From Flavobacterium panacis (GTDB lineage: Bacteria; Bacteroidota; Bacteroidia; Flavobacteriales; Flavobacteriaceae): 64,000 nt of DNA. Positions within the stretch are counted from its first letter, which is position 1; each line of letters opens with the position of its first letter. The translations under genes and the position numbers were made by a program. The stretch lies in contig NZ_JANKMS010000008.1 of NCBI RefSeq assembly GCF_024649945.1, positions 62,001-126,000 on the forward strand. The letters are read 5' to 3'. Positions 7,940 through 17,494 of the stretch are shown in pieces. The notes under the pieces were generated by a model. It was not told the DNA's origin, searched no databases, and saw only the letters and a list, made by a program, of their open reading frames with translations.

Positions 7940-9823
7940 ATGGATACCAATTTAGCTTTAATTTTAGTTTTAACTCCTTTACTAGGATTTCTAGTAAATG
8001 TCTTTTTTGGAAAAAGCTTAGGAAAAACAGTTTCTGGTGCAATCGGAACTATTGCCGTAGCGATTTCTTTTGTAGTTTCTCTTTTACTTTTTAATCAAAT
8101 AACTTCAACTGGAAAAGGAATTGAAGTTACTTTATTTGATTGGATTCAAATTAGCAACTTAAAAATCAATCTTGGATTTTTATTAGATCAATTATCTGTT
8201 CTTTGGTTACTTTTCGTAACTGGAATTGGATCTTTGATTCACTTATACTCTATCAGTTACATGCACGATGATGAGAATATGCACAAGTTTTTTGCGTATT
8301 TAAATCTATTCGTATTCTTTATGATTACGCTTGTAATTGGAAGTAACTTATTAGTTCTTTTCATTGGATGGGAAGGAGTTGGACTTTGTTCTTACCTATT
8401 AATTGGATTCTGGCATAAAAACCAAGATTACAATGATGCTGCGAAAAAAGCTTTCATCATGAACAGAATTGGAGATTTAGGTTTATTAATCGGAATGTTC
8501 ATCATCGGATCGATGTTCTCTACATTAGATTATGCAACTTTAAAAACTGCAATTGCTGGAGCTTCTAACTTAAACTTACCATTACTTTCTTTAGCGGCTT
8601 TATGTTTATTTATTGGAGCTTGTGGTAAATCGGCTCAAATTCCGCTATATACTTGGTTACCTGATGCGATGGCTGGACCAACTCCTGTTTCCGCATTAAT
8701 TCACGCGGCTACGATGGTAACTGCAGGTATCTTTATGGTTACAAGATTAAACTTTGTTTTTGACTTAGCTCATGATGTTCAAAATGTAATTGCAATTATT
8801 GGAGCTATCACTTCATTAGTAGCTGCTACAATTGGATTAGTGCAAACGGACATCAAAAAAGTATTGGCTTACTCTACAGTTTCACAATTAGGATTAATGT
8901 TTTTAGCATTAGGATTTGGAGCTTATGAAGTAGCTGTTTTTCACGTAATCACTCACGCTTTCTTTAAAGCTTGTTTATTCTTAGGTTCAGGATCTGTAAT
9001 TCATGGATTACACGGAGAACAGGATATGCGTAACATGGGAGGTTTGCGTAAAGCAATGCCAATCACTTTCTGGACAATGTTGATTTCTTCATTGGCAATT
9101 TCTGGAGTTCCATTCTTCTCTGGATTCTTTTCTAAAGACGAAATCTTATTGACAGCTTTCCACCACAGTATTCCATTATACGTTGTTGGATCGGTTGCTT
9201 CTATCATGACAGCTTTCTATATGTTCCGTTTAATGTTCTTAACTTTCTTCAAAGAATTTAGAGGAACTGAAGAGCAAAAACATCATTTACACGAAAGTGG
9301 TTCATTAATCACTATTCCACTTATCATCTTAGCAATTTTAGCAACTTTTGGTGGATTAATTAGTTTACCTGGAAATAGCTGGTTGAATCATTACTTAGCT
9401 CCTCTTTTCACAAAAGTAGCTGGCGAAGAACACCATTTAGGTGCAACTGAATACACTTTAATGAGTGTTGCAGTTCTTGGTGGATTATTAGGAATTTTAA
9501 TTGCTTACGTAAAATACTTTAAACAAGATAATGTTCCAGAATCTGATGAAAACATTACTGGTTTAAGCAAAGTGTTATACAACAAATATTATGTAGACGA
9601 AGTTTACGATGCTGTATTTGTTCAGCCAATTAATAGTTTATCTAAATTCTTTAGAGACTATATCGAGACAGGATTATCTGCGCTTGTTTTTGGATTAGGT
9701 AAGATAGCAAGCGAAATTGCTTTCCAAGGAAAAAAATTACAAACCGGAAGTATAGGATTATATCTATTTGTATTTGTTTTAGGACTTTGTGCAATTGTTT
9801 CCTATATATTTTTAGCTCAATAA
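7940..9823 (+). CDS. nuoL: NADH-quinone oxidoreductase subunit L
   Basis: NuoL is the distal antiporter-like proton pump of complex I, related to MrpA and MrpD. The 627-residue protein has about 16 membrane helices. It shows GWEGVGLCSYLLIGFW near residue 143, PLYTWLPDAMAGPTPVSALIHAATMV near 236, and HVITHAFFKACLFLGSGSVIH near 333, which carry the conserved Glu, Lys and His of the proton channel. The C-terminal extension (roughly residues 530-627) provides the long lateral helix. Spacing on both sides is short (6 and 10 bases). Confidence 0.97.
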   Translation: MDTNLALILVLTPLLGFLVNVFFGKSLGKTVSGAIGTIAVAISFVVSLLLFNQITSTGKGIEVTLFDWIQISNLKINLGFLLDQLSVLWLLFVTGIGSLIHLYSISYMHDDENMHKFFAYLNLFVFFMITLVIGSNLLVLFIGWEGVGLCSYLLIGFWHKNQDYNDAAKKAFIMNRIGDLGLLIGMFIIGSMFSTLDYATLKTAIAGASNLNLPLLSLAALCLFIGACGKSAQIPLYTWLPDAMAGPTPVSALIHAATMVTAGIFMVTRLNFVFDLAHDVQNVIAIIGAITSLVAATIGLVQTDIKKVLAYSTVSQLGLMFLALGFGAYEVAVFHVITHAFFKACLFLGSGSVIHGLHGEQDMRNMGGLRKAMPITFWTMLISSLAISGVPFFSGFFSKDEILLTAFHHSIPLYVVGSVASIMTAFYMFRLMFLTFFKEFRGTEEQKHHLHESGSLITIPLIILAILATFGGLISLPGNSWLNHYLAPLFTKVAGEEHHLGATEYTLMSVAVLGGLLGILIAYVKYFKQDNVPESDENITGLSKVLYNKYYVDEVYDAVFVQPINSLSKFFRDYIETGLSALVFGLGKIASEIAFQGKKLQTGSIGLYLFVFVLGLCAIVSYIFLAQ

Positions 9824-9833
9824 TATTATAACT

Positions 9834-11273
9834 ATGAACGTTTCTACTATATTAATTATACTTTTAATTGGTGCATTTGCCACTTATTTTTCTGGTGACA
9901 AACTAGCTTCAAAAGTTGCTTTACTATTTAGTTTAGCTGCTTTAGGATGTTCAATTGTATTATTGAATAATTATAATGCTGGTGAAAATATCAGCGTAAT
10001 CAGCAACTGGATTACTCAGCCTAAAATTTCTTTCGCTTTAAATGCTGACGGACTTGGGCTTGCAATGGTTTTATTAACTGCGGCTTTAACTCCGATTATT
10101 ATATTTTCTTCTTTCGGAAATGAATATAACAATGCAAAAGGTTTTTATGCTTTGATCTTATTTATGGCTTTTGCCATGACAGGAACTTTCTTAGCTTCTG
10201 ATGGTCTTTTGTATTACATTTTCTGGGAGTTAGCACTTATTCCAATCTACTTTATTGCGTTAATTTGGGGTAATGGCGATGCTGAAGAACGCAGAAAAGC
10301 AGTGGTTAAATTCTTTATTTACACACTTGCTGGTTCGTTATTCATGTTAACTGCTTTCATTTACTTATACCAAAAAGCAGGTTCTTTCTTAATTGAAGAT
10401 TTATATAAATTAGAATTATCTGCTTGCGAGCAATTCTGGATTTTCTTGGCTTTCTTCTTAGCTTATGCTATCAAAATTCCAATTATTCCTTTCCATACTT
10501 GGCAGGCAAACGTGTACCAAAAAGCACCAACTGTCGGAACAATGCTTTTATCTGGTATCATGCTAAAAATGGGATTGTATAGTGTACTTCGTTGGCAATT
10601 GCCACTTGCACCAATCGCTGCAAAAGAATACCTATATATCTTTATTGGTTTAGGAATTGCTGGTGTTATCTACGGTTCAATTGTAGCTTTGAGACAAAAA
10701 GATTTAAAGAAATTATTAGCTTATTCTTCTCTTGCTCACGTTGGATTAATCGCTGCAGGATCTTATACTTTAACTCTTGACGGTTTAAGAGGTGCTGTTC
10801 TGCAAATGATTGCTCACGGTTTTGTTGTAGTGGGATTATTCTTTGCTGCTGAAGTAATTTTCAGAAGATTTGAAACTAGAGAAATTGAAGCCTTAGGTGG
10901 TATTCGTACACAAGCTCCAAAATTCACATCAATGTTTTTAATCTTAGTATTAGCTTCTGTTGCTTTACCAAGTACCTTTAACTTTGTTGGTGAGTTTACA
11001 GTATTATACAGTTTATCTCAAATCCATATTTGGTTTGCAATTCTTGGTGGAACAACTATCATTCTAGGAGCTTACTATATGTTAAGAATGTTCCAACATG
11101 TAATGTTAGGAGAAACTAATTCTAAAACATTTGCAGATGTTACAGTTAATGAAGGAATTTCATTTGCGGTAATTATTGCTGTTTTATTATTCTTTGGTTT
11201 CTATCCAAAACCAATTACAGATTTGATTACACCAAGCTTGGAAACTATTTTACAAGTTATCAATAAGAACTAA
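9834..11273 (+). CDS. nuoM: NADH-quinone oxidoreductase subunit M
   Basis: NuoM is the second antiporter-like proton-pumping subunit. The protein has 479 residues and about 14 membrane helices. The key channel Glu is in YYIFWELALIPIYFI near residue 130, followed by KIPIIPFHTWQANVYQKAPT near 217 with its Lys and His, and QMIAHGFVVVGLFFAAEVI near 325. It follows nuoL by 10 bases. A 63-base gap leads to nuoN. Confidence 0.97.
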   Translation: MNVSTILIILLIGAFATYFSGDKLASKVALLFSLAALGCSIVLLNNYNAGENISVISNWITQPKISFALNADGLGLAMVLLTAALTPIIIFSSFGNEYNNAKGFYALILFMAFAMTGTFLASDGLLYYIFWELALIPIYFIALIWGNGDAEERRKAVVKFFIYTLAGSLFMLTAFIYLYQKAGSFLIEDLYKLELSACEQFWIFLAFFLAYAIKIPIIPFHTWQANVYQKAPTVGTMLLSGIMLKMGLYSVLRWQLPLAPIAAKEYLYIFIGLGIAGVIYGSIVALRQKDLKKLLAYSSLAHVGLIAAGSYTLTLDGLRGAVLQMIAHGFVVVGLFFAAEVIFRRFETREIEALGGIRTQAPKFTSMFLILVLASVALPSTFNFVGEFTVLYSLSQIHIWFAILGGTTIILGAYYMLRMFQHVMLGETNSKTFADVTVNEGISFAVIIAVLLFFGFYPKPITDLITPSLETILQVINKN

Positions 11274-11336
11274 TATTTTAAACAAAAAATAAATTAGGAT
11301 TACAGTTAAATGAAATCCTAAATCAAAAAGATAAAA

Positions 11337-12728
11337 ATGAATACATTAATAGCTATAACAGGATTGGGTATTTTCTGCCTATTGTTTGAGATTCTTAATT
11401 TAAGAAAAGCCATCGTTCCTATTACCATTTTAGGTTTAATAGGTGTTTTGGCACTTAATTACTGTGAATTTGGAACAGAACAAAGTTATTACAACAATAT
11501 GATAGCAGTGAGCAAGTTTTCTACAGCTTTTTCATCACTGTTTATTGTCTTGACTATTTTCCTTGTAGCATTAAGTCACAATTTTTACCAAAATCATCCA
11601 ACGAAAATTTCAGATTATGTAGCTATTAAAATCTTCTTACTAGCTGGAGCTGTAGCAATGGTTTCATTTGGAAACTTAGCCATGTTCTTTTTAGGAATTG
11701 AAATTTTATCTATTGCATTATATGTATTAGCGGCGAGCGATCGTTTGAATATAAAAAGTAACGAAGCCGGAATGAAATATTTCTTAATGGGATCTTTCGC
11801 TTCTGGAATTATCCTTTTCGGAATCTGTTTAATTTACGGTGCCATGGGAAGTTTCGATATCAGCGATATTCACGAAACAGCACTTTCTGCAGAGTTACCA
11901 ATCTGGTTTCCAATCGGAATGATTTTAATGATTGTTGGAATGTTATTTAAAGTTGCTGCAGTTCCTTTCCACTTCTGGGCTCCAGACGTTTATGAAGGTT
12001 CACCAGCTTTAACAACAGCTTTAATGAGTACGTTGGCAAAAGTTGTAGCAATTGCAACTTTATTTAAATTGGTTTCAGGAATGAACTTAATTGCTTCTTT
12101 AGAAAACCAAGATCTTCTACATACTTTCGAAATTATTGTTGTAATTATTTCAATTGCTTCTATGTCTGTTGGTAATATTATGGCATTAAGACAAGTAAAC
12201 GTAAAACGTATGCTTGCATTTTCTGGAATCTCTCATGCAGGTTTCATGTTAATGACATTATTAACTGTTTCTGCATCAGCTGGTGTTTTATTATACTACA
12301 CTGCTGCTTATGCATTATCTGGTATTGCTGCTTTCAGTGTAATCTTATATGTATGCAGAGATCGTGATAACGAAGACATTACAAACTTCCACGGTTTAGG
12401 AAAAACAAATCCGTTATTGGCTGCTGTTCTTACAGCTTCATTATTGTCAATGGCTGGGATTCCAATTTTCTCTGGATTCTTTGCTAAGTTGTTTTTATTC
12501 AATCAAACAATTCAAGCAGGATACATTGGTTTAGTAATTGTTGCTGTAATCAACTCTATCATTAGTGTTGGATACTATTTCAAACTAATTATTGCAATGT
12601 ATTCTAAAGAACCAAATCAGGAAAGAACAGGAAAACCTTTTCTTATTTACGCTACAGCTGTTGTATCAATTGCTTTAAATATTGCATTAGGTTTATTTCC
12701 ATCATTAGTTTTAGACTTATTGAAATAA
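11337..12728 (+). CDS. nuoN: NADH-quinone oxidoreductase subunit N
   Basis: NuoN is the third antiporter-like subunit of the complex I membrane arm. The 463-residue protein has about 14 membrane helices and shows AMFFLGIEILSIALYVL near residue 118 (channel Glu) and FKVAAVPFHFWAPDVYEGSP near 204. It is the last gene of the operon, because a strong terminator follows 27 bases after the stop. Confidence 0.97.
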   Translation: MNTLIAITGLGIFCLLFEILNLRKAIVPITILGLIGVLALNYCEFGTEQSYYNNMIAVSKFSTAFSSLFIVLTIFLVALSHNFYQNHPTKISDYVAIKIFLLAGAVAMVSFGNLAMFFLGIEILSIALYVLAASDRLNIKSNEAGMKYFLMGSFASGIILFGICLIYGAMGSFDISDIHETALSAELPIWFPIGMILMIVGMLFKVAAVPFHFWAPDVYEGSPALTTALMSTLAKVVAIATLFKLVSGMNLIASLENQDLLHTFEIIVVIISIASMSVGNIMALRQVNVKRMLAFSGISHAGFMLMTLLTVSASAGVLLYYTAAYALSGIAAFSVILYVCRDRDNEDITNFHGLGKTNPLLAAVLTASLLSMAGIPIFSGFFAKLFLFNQTIQAGYIGLVIVAVINSIISVGYYFKLIIAMYSKEPNQERTGKPFLIYATAVVSIALNIALGLFPSLVLDLLK

Positions 12729-12754
12729 GATAATTTCTTAAATTAAAATAATAG

Positions 12755-12790
12755 AAAATCCATCAAATTTAGCTTTGATGGATTTTTTTT
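12755..12790 (+). terminator. Rho-independent terminator of the nuo operon
   Basis: A perfect 13-bp stem pairs AAAATCCATCAAA (12755-12767) with TTTGATGGATTTT (12774-12786) around a 6-base loop and runs into a T-tract. Confidence 0.9.
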
Positions 12791-12837
12791 ATAGAAATAA
12801 AGAAGAGAAATTCATGTTAAAAATTTCTTCTATACAA

Positions 12838-12866
12838 TTGCACTTCAAAAAATCTCCATATATTTG
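12838..12866 (+). promoter_or_regulatory. Promoter of the Bax1-inhibitor-like gene
   Basis: The sequence has a TTG at 12838-12840 and a perfect Bacteroidota -7 box TATATTTG at 12859-12866, with an 18-base spacer. The start codon is 24 bases further on. Confidence 0.6.
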
Positions 12867-12889
12867 AGTTCAATTAAATGTATTAAATT

Positions 12890-13663
12890 ATGAACTTTAA
12901 TTCAAAAAATCCATTTTTAAACAGTAAGCGTTTTTCATCTAATGCTGAACCAAGAACTGAAGTACACCAAGCTCAGATTATTGATTACAATCAAGAAATG
13001 ACGGTGTCTGGAACAATTAACAAAACAGCAATCTTATTCCTAATTTTATGCGGTGCTGCTATGGTAACATGGTGGATGGCTTTTAATGGAATGAATCCAA
13101 TGCTTCCTACAATTGGAGGTGCAATTATTGGTTTTATTTTGGTAATCGTTTCAGCTTTTAAACCTCAGGCTTCACCATATTTAGCACCAGGATATGCTCT
13201 TTTTGAAGGTTTATTTATAGGAGGAATTTCTGCAATATTTGAATTAAAATTTCCAGGAATTGTAATTAATGCCGTTGGAGCAACTCTTGTTACTTTCTTA
13301 GTTTGTCTTGGTTTATATAAATTTAGAATCGTTAAAGTTACAGAACAATTCAAATCTGTTGTTGTCGCTGCAACGCTAGCAATTGCAACTTATTATTTAA
13401 TCTCTTGGATTGTTTCAATGTTTGCTTCAAGTTATGTTCCTGTTCATTACGGAAATTCTATGATGAGTATTGGAATCAGCGTTTTTGTGATCATCATTGC
13501 TGCTCTTAACCTTTTCTTAGATTTTGATTTAATTGAAAAAGGAGCAAGTGAAAGAATGCCAAAATTTATGGAATGGTATGGAGCAATGGGATTAATGATT
13601 ACTTTAGTTTGGTTATACATCGAATTCTTAAGACTTTTATCAAAACTATATAGTAGAGACTAA
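12890..13663 (+). CDS. Bax inhibitor-1/YccA family membrane protein
   Basis: The 257-residue protein has a polar N-terminus of about 45 residues followed by seven hydrophobic segments, matching the bacterial YccA/BI-1 family. Typical features are the GYALFEGLFIGGISAIFE helix near residue 100 and DFDLIEKGASERMPKFMEWYGA near 205-226, which contain the family's conserved acidic residues. Related proteins are pH-sensitive calcium leak channels or modulators of membrane proteases. No specific role can be read here. It stands alone between its own promoter and terminator. Confidence 0.9.
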   Translation: MNFNSKNPFLNSKRFSSNAEPRTEVHQAQIIDYNQEMTVSGTINKTAILFLILCGAAMVTWWMAFNGMNPMLPTIGGAIIGFILVIVSAFKPQASPYLAPGYALFEGLFIGGISAIFELKFPGIVINAVGATLVTFLVCLGLYKFRIVKVTEQFKSVVVAATLAIATYYLISWIVSMFASSYVPVHYGNSMMSIGISVFVIIIAALNLFLDFDLIEKGASERMPKFMEWYGAMGLMITLVWLYIEFLRLLSKLYSRD

Positions 13664-13683
13664 TTGTCCTAAATATAAAATTG

Positions 13684-13719
13684 AAGCCCTTTTGAGTAAA
13701 ATCAAAAGGGCTTTTTTTT
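13684..13719 (+). terminator. Rho-independent terminator after the Bax1-inhibitor-like gene
   Basis: A 12-bp stem pairs AAGCCCTTTTGA (13684-13695) with TCAAAAGGGCTT (13102 bases into the 13 kb region, 13702-13713) around 6 bases, followed by eight T residues. Confidence 0.9.
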
Positions 13720-13821
13720 ATGCTTTTTTTTAAATTTTCTACTAAATAATTTCTAAGAAATTATACCAAATAAATTCAATAACTGAAACAAAAAGCCCTT
13801 GGGCCTCCCTGTTTTATTGGC

Positions 13822-13958
13822 ATGTAATAAATTACATTAAAAATGCAATTTATTACATATTCCATAATTAAATACATATATTTTTACACTATAAATTTAT
13901 TTATGTTAAAAATAATGAGAATGTAAAAAATTTACATAAATTCGTGTAATCGATTACA
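13822..13958 (+). promoter_or_regulatory. Four operator-like inverted repeats upstream of the pectate lyase gene
   Basis: Four related inverted repeats lie in this stretch: TGTAATaaATTACA (13823-13836), TGCAATttATTACA (13844-13857), TGTAAAaaaTTTACA (13922-13936) and TGTAATcgATTACA (13945-13958). The first pair starts 21 bases apart and the second pair 23, close to two helical turns. The fourth has the central CG typical of LacI-family operators. A LacI-type or similar regulator binding two pairs of sites with a loop between them is a reasonable inference. The rest of the 363-base gap before the lyase gene is AT-rich, with no clear promoter boxes. Confidence 0.6.
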
Positions 13959-14026
13959 ATAAATCTTAAAAACCACAATTAGGAAACCACAAAAAACCAC
14001 TTATTAACTTTCTAACTTAAACAACA

Positions 14027-16501
14027 ATGAAAAAAAAATTACTCATTCTAAGCTTTTTTTGCATAGCCCTGCAAACATGGGCGCAACAAATTACCGAAGC
14101 CAAAGGCTGGCTTGAATCTGCTTTTGTACAATGGACACCTGTTTCTGGTGCAGATAGTTATAATGTATATTATACAGGAGGAGGGCAAACAAACAAAAAG
14201 ATTGATAATGAATTAATCCGTAATTATGGATCTTACTTTCGCGCTGACGTACCTGGACTTGCATCAGGAAATTATACGATTACCATTAAACCCGTTACAG
14301 CCGGAACAGAAGCAACAGGATCTACAACCTCTAGTTTAACCGTATTGTCACATGATCGAAGCGGTTTTGCTTTTGCCAACTCCCGCATACCCGGTGCTTA
14401 TAAAGCCAATGGAACTCCAAAAGATAATGCCGTTATAATCTACATTACCCAGCAAACCAAAAACACAATCTCATTAAATGTTACTGGTGCAACTTCAAAT
14501 CCATGCATTGGATTACAAACTATCTTGGACGGATTTAAAAAAGGAAGTGATACCAGACCACTAATTATCCGTATGATTGGCCAGATTACTGATTTATCTT
14601 ATATGTTAAATGGAGATTTAGTTATTGAAAATAAAAAAAATGCTAATGCCTACATTACACTAGAAGGAATAGGAAATGATGCTACAGCTGACGGATGGGG
14701 AATAAGAGTTAAAAATGCTTCTAATATTGAAATTAGAAACATCGGAATCATGAATTGCGACAGCGACGAAGCCGACAATATCGGATTGCAACAAGACAAT
14801 GATTACGTTTGGGTTCATAATTGTGATTTCTTTTATGGAAAACCAGGGAAAGATGCTGACCAGATTAAAGGAGATGGCGCATTGGACTGTAAAAAATCAA
14901 CTTACGTAACTTTTTCATACAATCATTTTTGGGATTCTGGAAAGTGTAATCTCTTGGGATTAAGCGAAGCAACAACTGAAGGTTTATACATCACCTATCA
15001 TCATAATTGGTACGATCACTCCGATTCTAGACATCCTCGAGTTCGTTATTATTCTGCGCATGTTTACAACAATTATTATGATGGAAATTCAAAATATGGT
15101 GTTGGTTCAACTCTTGGATCATCTGTTTTTGTTGAAGCAAATTATTTTAGAAACTGTAAATACCCAATGCTAACTTCTATGCAAGGAACGGATATTTTTT
15201 ATGGTACTGGTGGAACATTCTCAAGTGAAGACGGCGGAACAATAAAAGCTTTTAACAATGTAATAAGCGGACAAACTCGCTTTGTTGCCTATGATCCTTC
15301 AACTTATCCTGTTGAATTTGATGCCTATGTTACTACTTCCAGAGACGAAACGATTAGCAACACAATTAAATCGAAAAAAGGTGCAAAAACGTATAATAAT
15401 TTTGACACAAATTCAAGCGTCATGTATGCTTATACACCAGATAGTCCTGAAATAGCAAAAACAAATGTAACGCAATATGCTGGCCGTATTTCTGGAGGCG
15501 ATTTTCAATGGACATTTAATAATGCTACAGACGATACTTCAGATGCCGTAAATACAGCTCTTCAAACCAAATTATTAAGTTATCAAACAAGTTTAGTTAA
15601 TGTCCAGGGCGAAACTCCAGCTACACAAAATTGGCAAACTTTAACAACCGAAACAGATAACAATCAAACAGTAAACACTGGCACCGCAATAGAACCAATG
15701 ATTTTTACTTGGGGCGGAGATGCTACAAATGCTACTGTAACAGGATTACCAGCTTCAGGCATAAGCTTTGTAAAAAACACTACAGATAAAACCATCACAA
15801 TATCAGGAACTCCAACCGCCAATGTATCTTTTTCAATTGCTACTAGCGGAACAAGCGGATCTGCTGCAAATGCTACTGGAACGATAACTGTAGAAGGTAC
15901 GCCAACGACACCGCCAGGAGACCAAATACACAATTTTACTCTATCTGGTACAAATAGTCAATTTTATACTATTAGTGGAAATTTAGCCACCAATAAAGGA
16001 ACTGTAACTTATGACGGATTAACTCTTACACAGTGTTTAAAACTTGAAACAGCAACTAACATTACCTTTACCACAACACAGACAAGTACACTAACACTTG
16101 TATTTGTTGAAGCTGCAGGAACAGCCAAAATTGATGGCACAAATTATAGTGCTACAGCAGGAATTATAACAGTAAGTCTTGCTGCAGGCTCCCATAGTAT
16201 TGCTAAAAAAGACACCGCAAATCTCTTTTATATGAAAACAACGTATAGCGGAACTTTAAAAGTAGATCAACACGCTGAAGTGCAACAATTACTTCTTTAT
16301 CCAAATCCAGTTGCAAATCAGATGCATATTTCTAGTGACAATGTCCAAAAAGTTGAAATCTATAATATGCTGGGAACTTTAGTAAAAACCGTTGAGAAAA
16401 ATACAGAATCAATTGATATTAGTCATTTATCTTCTGGTCAATACATCGTTAAAATAAAAACAGACAACGGCAGTTTTACGAGAAAAATTATGAAAAAATA
16501 A
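14027..16501 (+). CDS. Secreted PL1-type pectate lyase with T9SS sorting domain
   Basis: This enzyme is predicted to cleave pectic polysaccharide by beta-elimination outside the cell. Residues 1-19 are a signal peptide ending TWA/Q. Residues 20-112 look like a fibronectin-III-like domain. The right-handed beta-helix lyase domain follows to about residue 520. It contains VWVHNCDFFYG near 260, an Asp-rich GDGALDCKK stretch (Ca binding) near 285, and HHNWYDHSDSRHPRVRYY near 325-342, with the conserved Arg of family PL1. Residues 634-743 form a small beta domain often found after such lyases. Residues 757-824 (YPNPVANQ to the C-terminal MKK) are a type A T9SS sorting domain. Upstream inverted repeats suggest substrate-responsive control. 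Confidence 0.92.
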   Translation: MKKKLLILSFFCIALQTWAQQITEAKGWLESAFVQWTPVSGADSYNVYYTGGGQTNKKIDNELIRNYGSYFRADVPGLASGNYTITIKPVTAGTEATGSTTSSLTVLSHDRSGFAFANSRIPGAYKANGTPKDNAVIIYITQQTKNTISLNVTGATSNPCIGLQTILDGFKKGSDTRPLIIRMIGQITDLSYMLNGDLVIENKKNANAYITLEGIGNDATADGWGIRVKNASNIEIRNIGIMNCDSDEADNIGLQQDNDYVWVHNCDFFYGKPGKDADQIKGDGALDCKKSTYVTFSYNHFWDSGKCNLLGLSEATTEGLYITYHHNWYDHSDSRHPRVRYYSAHVYNNYYDGNSKYGVGSTLGSSVFVEANYFRNCKYPMLTSMQGTDIFYGTGGTFSSEDGGTIKAFNNVISGQTRFVAYDPSTYPVEFDAYVTTSRDETISNTIKSKKGAKTYNNFDTNSSVMYAYTPDSPEIAKTNVTQYAGRISGGDFQWTFNNATDDTSDAVNTALQTKLLSYQTSLVNVQGETPATQNWQTLTTETDNNQTVNTGTAIEPMIFTWGGDATNATVTGLPASGISFVKNTTDKTITISGTPTANVSFSIATSGTSGSAANATGTITVEGTPTTPPGDQIHNFTLSGTNSQFYTISGNLATNKGTVTYDGLTLTQCLKLETATNITFTTTQTSTLTLVFVEAAGTAKIDGTNYSATAGIITVSLAAGSHSIAKKDTANLFYMKTTYSGTLKVDQHAEVQQLLLYPNPVANQMHISSDNVQKVEIYNMLGTLVKTVEKNTESIDISHLSSGQYIVKIKTDNGSFTRKIMKK

Positions 16502-16539
16502 CCTCAATTCCTTTTTCTAAAAAGTACAAACACTATACT

Positions 16540-16941
16540 TTATCTATTCCTATTTCTAAATTCTTGTTGTTCACTCATCTTATTAAATTCTTTGAAAAAA
16601 CTTTTAATCGTTTCTAGATTAAATATTACAAACAAAAGCATTCCGAGGAAAATAGCAATCCAGCTGTACACCATTTTTACTCCCGAAACCTCTGAAGCAA
16701 CTACATAAAAAACAATTGTTGGAAATATCGCCACCAATAGGGTCAAACCTAATGTTAACATTAAAGGATTAATAAAAAAACTATTCACTGAATTTAAACC
16801 TATCTTTCGAAGAATTATAGCCATAATCAATAACCCAACAATTCCAAAAACTATAGTGCCAAAACCATAAATCAGCACCCGATCACTTAACGCATTAATT
16901 TCATGTTCGTAACCAAAAAAAGTATTAAAACTGAATTCCAT
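16540..16941 (-). CDS. Small membrane protein of the LemA cluster
   Basis: I do not recognise this 133-residue protein. It has four hydrophobic segments: near residues 25-45, 58-78, 80-95 and 88-107 by rough inspection. The C-terminus is polar (EFNKMSEQQEFRNRNR). Its start lies inside the end of the lemA gene (17-base overlap), so the two are translationally coupled and probably act together. It is the last gene of a four-gene minus-strand cluster. It converges with the pectate lyase gene over a 38-base gap with no strong terminator. Confidence 0.75.
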   Translation of the reverse strand: MEFSFNTFFGYEHEINALSDRVLIYGFGTIVFGIVGLLIMAIILRKIGLNSVNSFFINPLMLTLGLTLLVAIFPTIVFYVVASEVSGVKMVYSWIAIFLGMLLFVIFNLETIKSFFKEFNKMSEQQEFRNRNR

Positions 16942-17488
16942 CGTATTTCTTTTCTTCTGGTTTTACATCAAATAATGACTGCGTTTTATAACCCATCATT
17001 TTCGCTAAAATAAAATTAGGAAACTCCTCGATTCCAACATTATATAAGTTTATACTATCATTAAAAAATTCTCTTCGATCTGCGATTTTATCTTCCATTT
17101 GGGAAACTCTTTTTTGCAATTCAAGAAAATTACTATTAGATGAAAGTGTTGGATAATTTTCTGAAACTGCAAATAAGCTTTTCATTGATTTCGAAAATTC
17201 ATTCGCATTCTCTATTTTTTCTTCTACCGTTTTAGCATTTAAAAAATCGGTTCTCAATTTGGTTAAATTCGTCAGCATTGCTGTTTCATGCTCCATAAAT
17301 TTAGAAGCGACTTTTACTAATTCAGGAACTTCTTCTGCTCTCTGCATCAAAATAACATCAATATTTCTAAAAGCTTTTTCATAGTTATTCTTTAAGGCAA
17401 CCAGCTTATTGTAAATTCTGATAAAAAAATTAAAGAATATAAAAATCAGAAGGATTCCGGCAATTAATGCAATGGTTTGAATGGTCAT
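16925..17488 (-). CDS. lemA: LemA family protein
   Basis: LemA proteins have one N-terminal membrane helix and a four-helix bundle. Their molecular role is not settled. The 187-residue protein has the helix at residues 5-28 (ALIAGILLIFIFFNFFIRIY), the family start YNKLVALKNNYEKAFRNIDVILMQRAEEVPELVKV, and LYNVGIEEFPNFILAKMMGYK near the C-terminus. The GIDE-like gene ends 6 bases upstream and the next gene overlaps by 17 bases. LemA next to a GIDE-like protein is a recurrent bacterial neighbourhood as far as I recall. Confidence 0.92.
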   Translation of the reverse strand: MTIQTIALIAGILLIFIFFNFFIRIYNKLVALKNNYEKAFRNIDVILMQRAEEVPELVKVASKFMEHETAMLTNLTKLRTDFLNAKTVEEKIENANEFSKSMKSLFAVSENYPTLSSNSNFLELQKRVSQMEDKIADRREFFNDSINLYNVGIEEFPNFILAKMMGYKTQSLFDVKPEEKKYDGIQF

Positions 17489-17494
17489 AATTTC

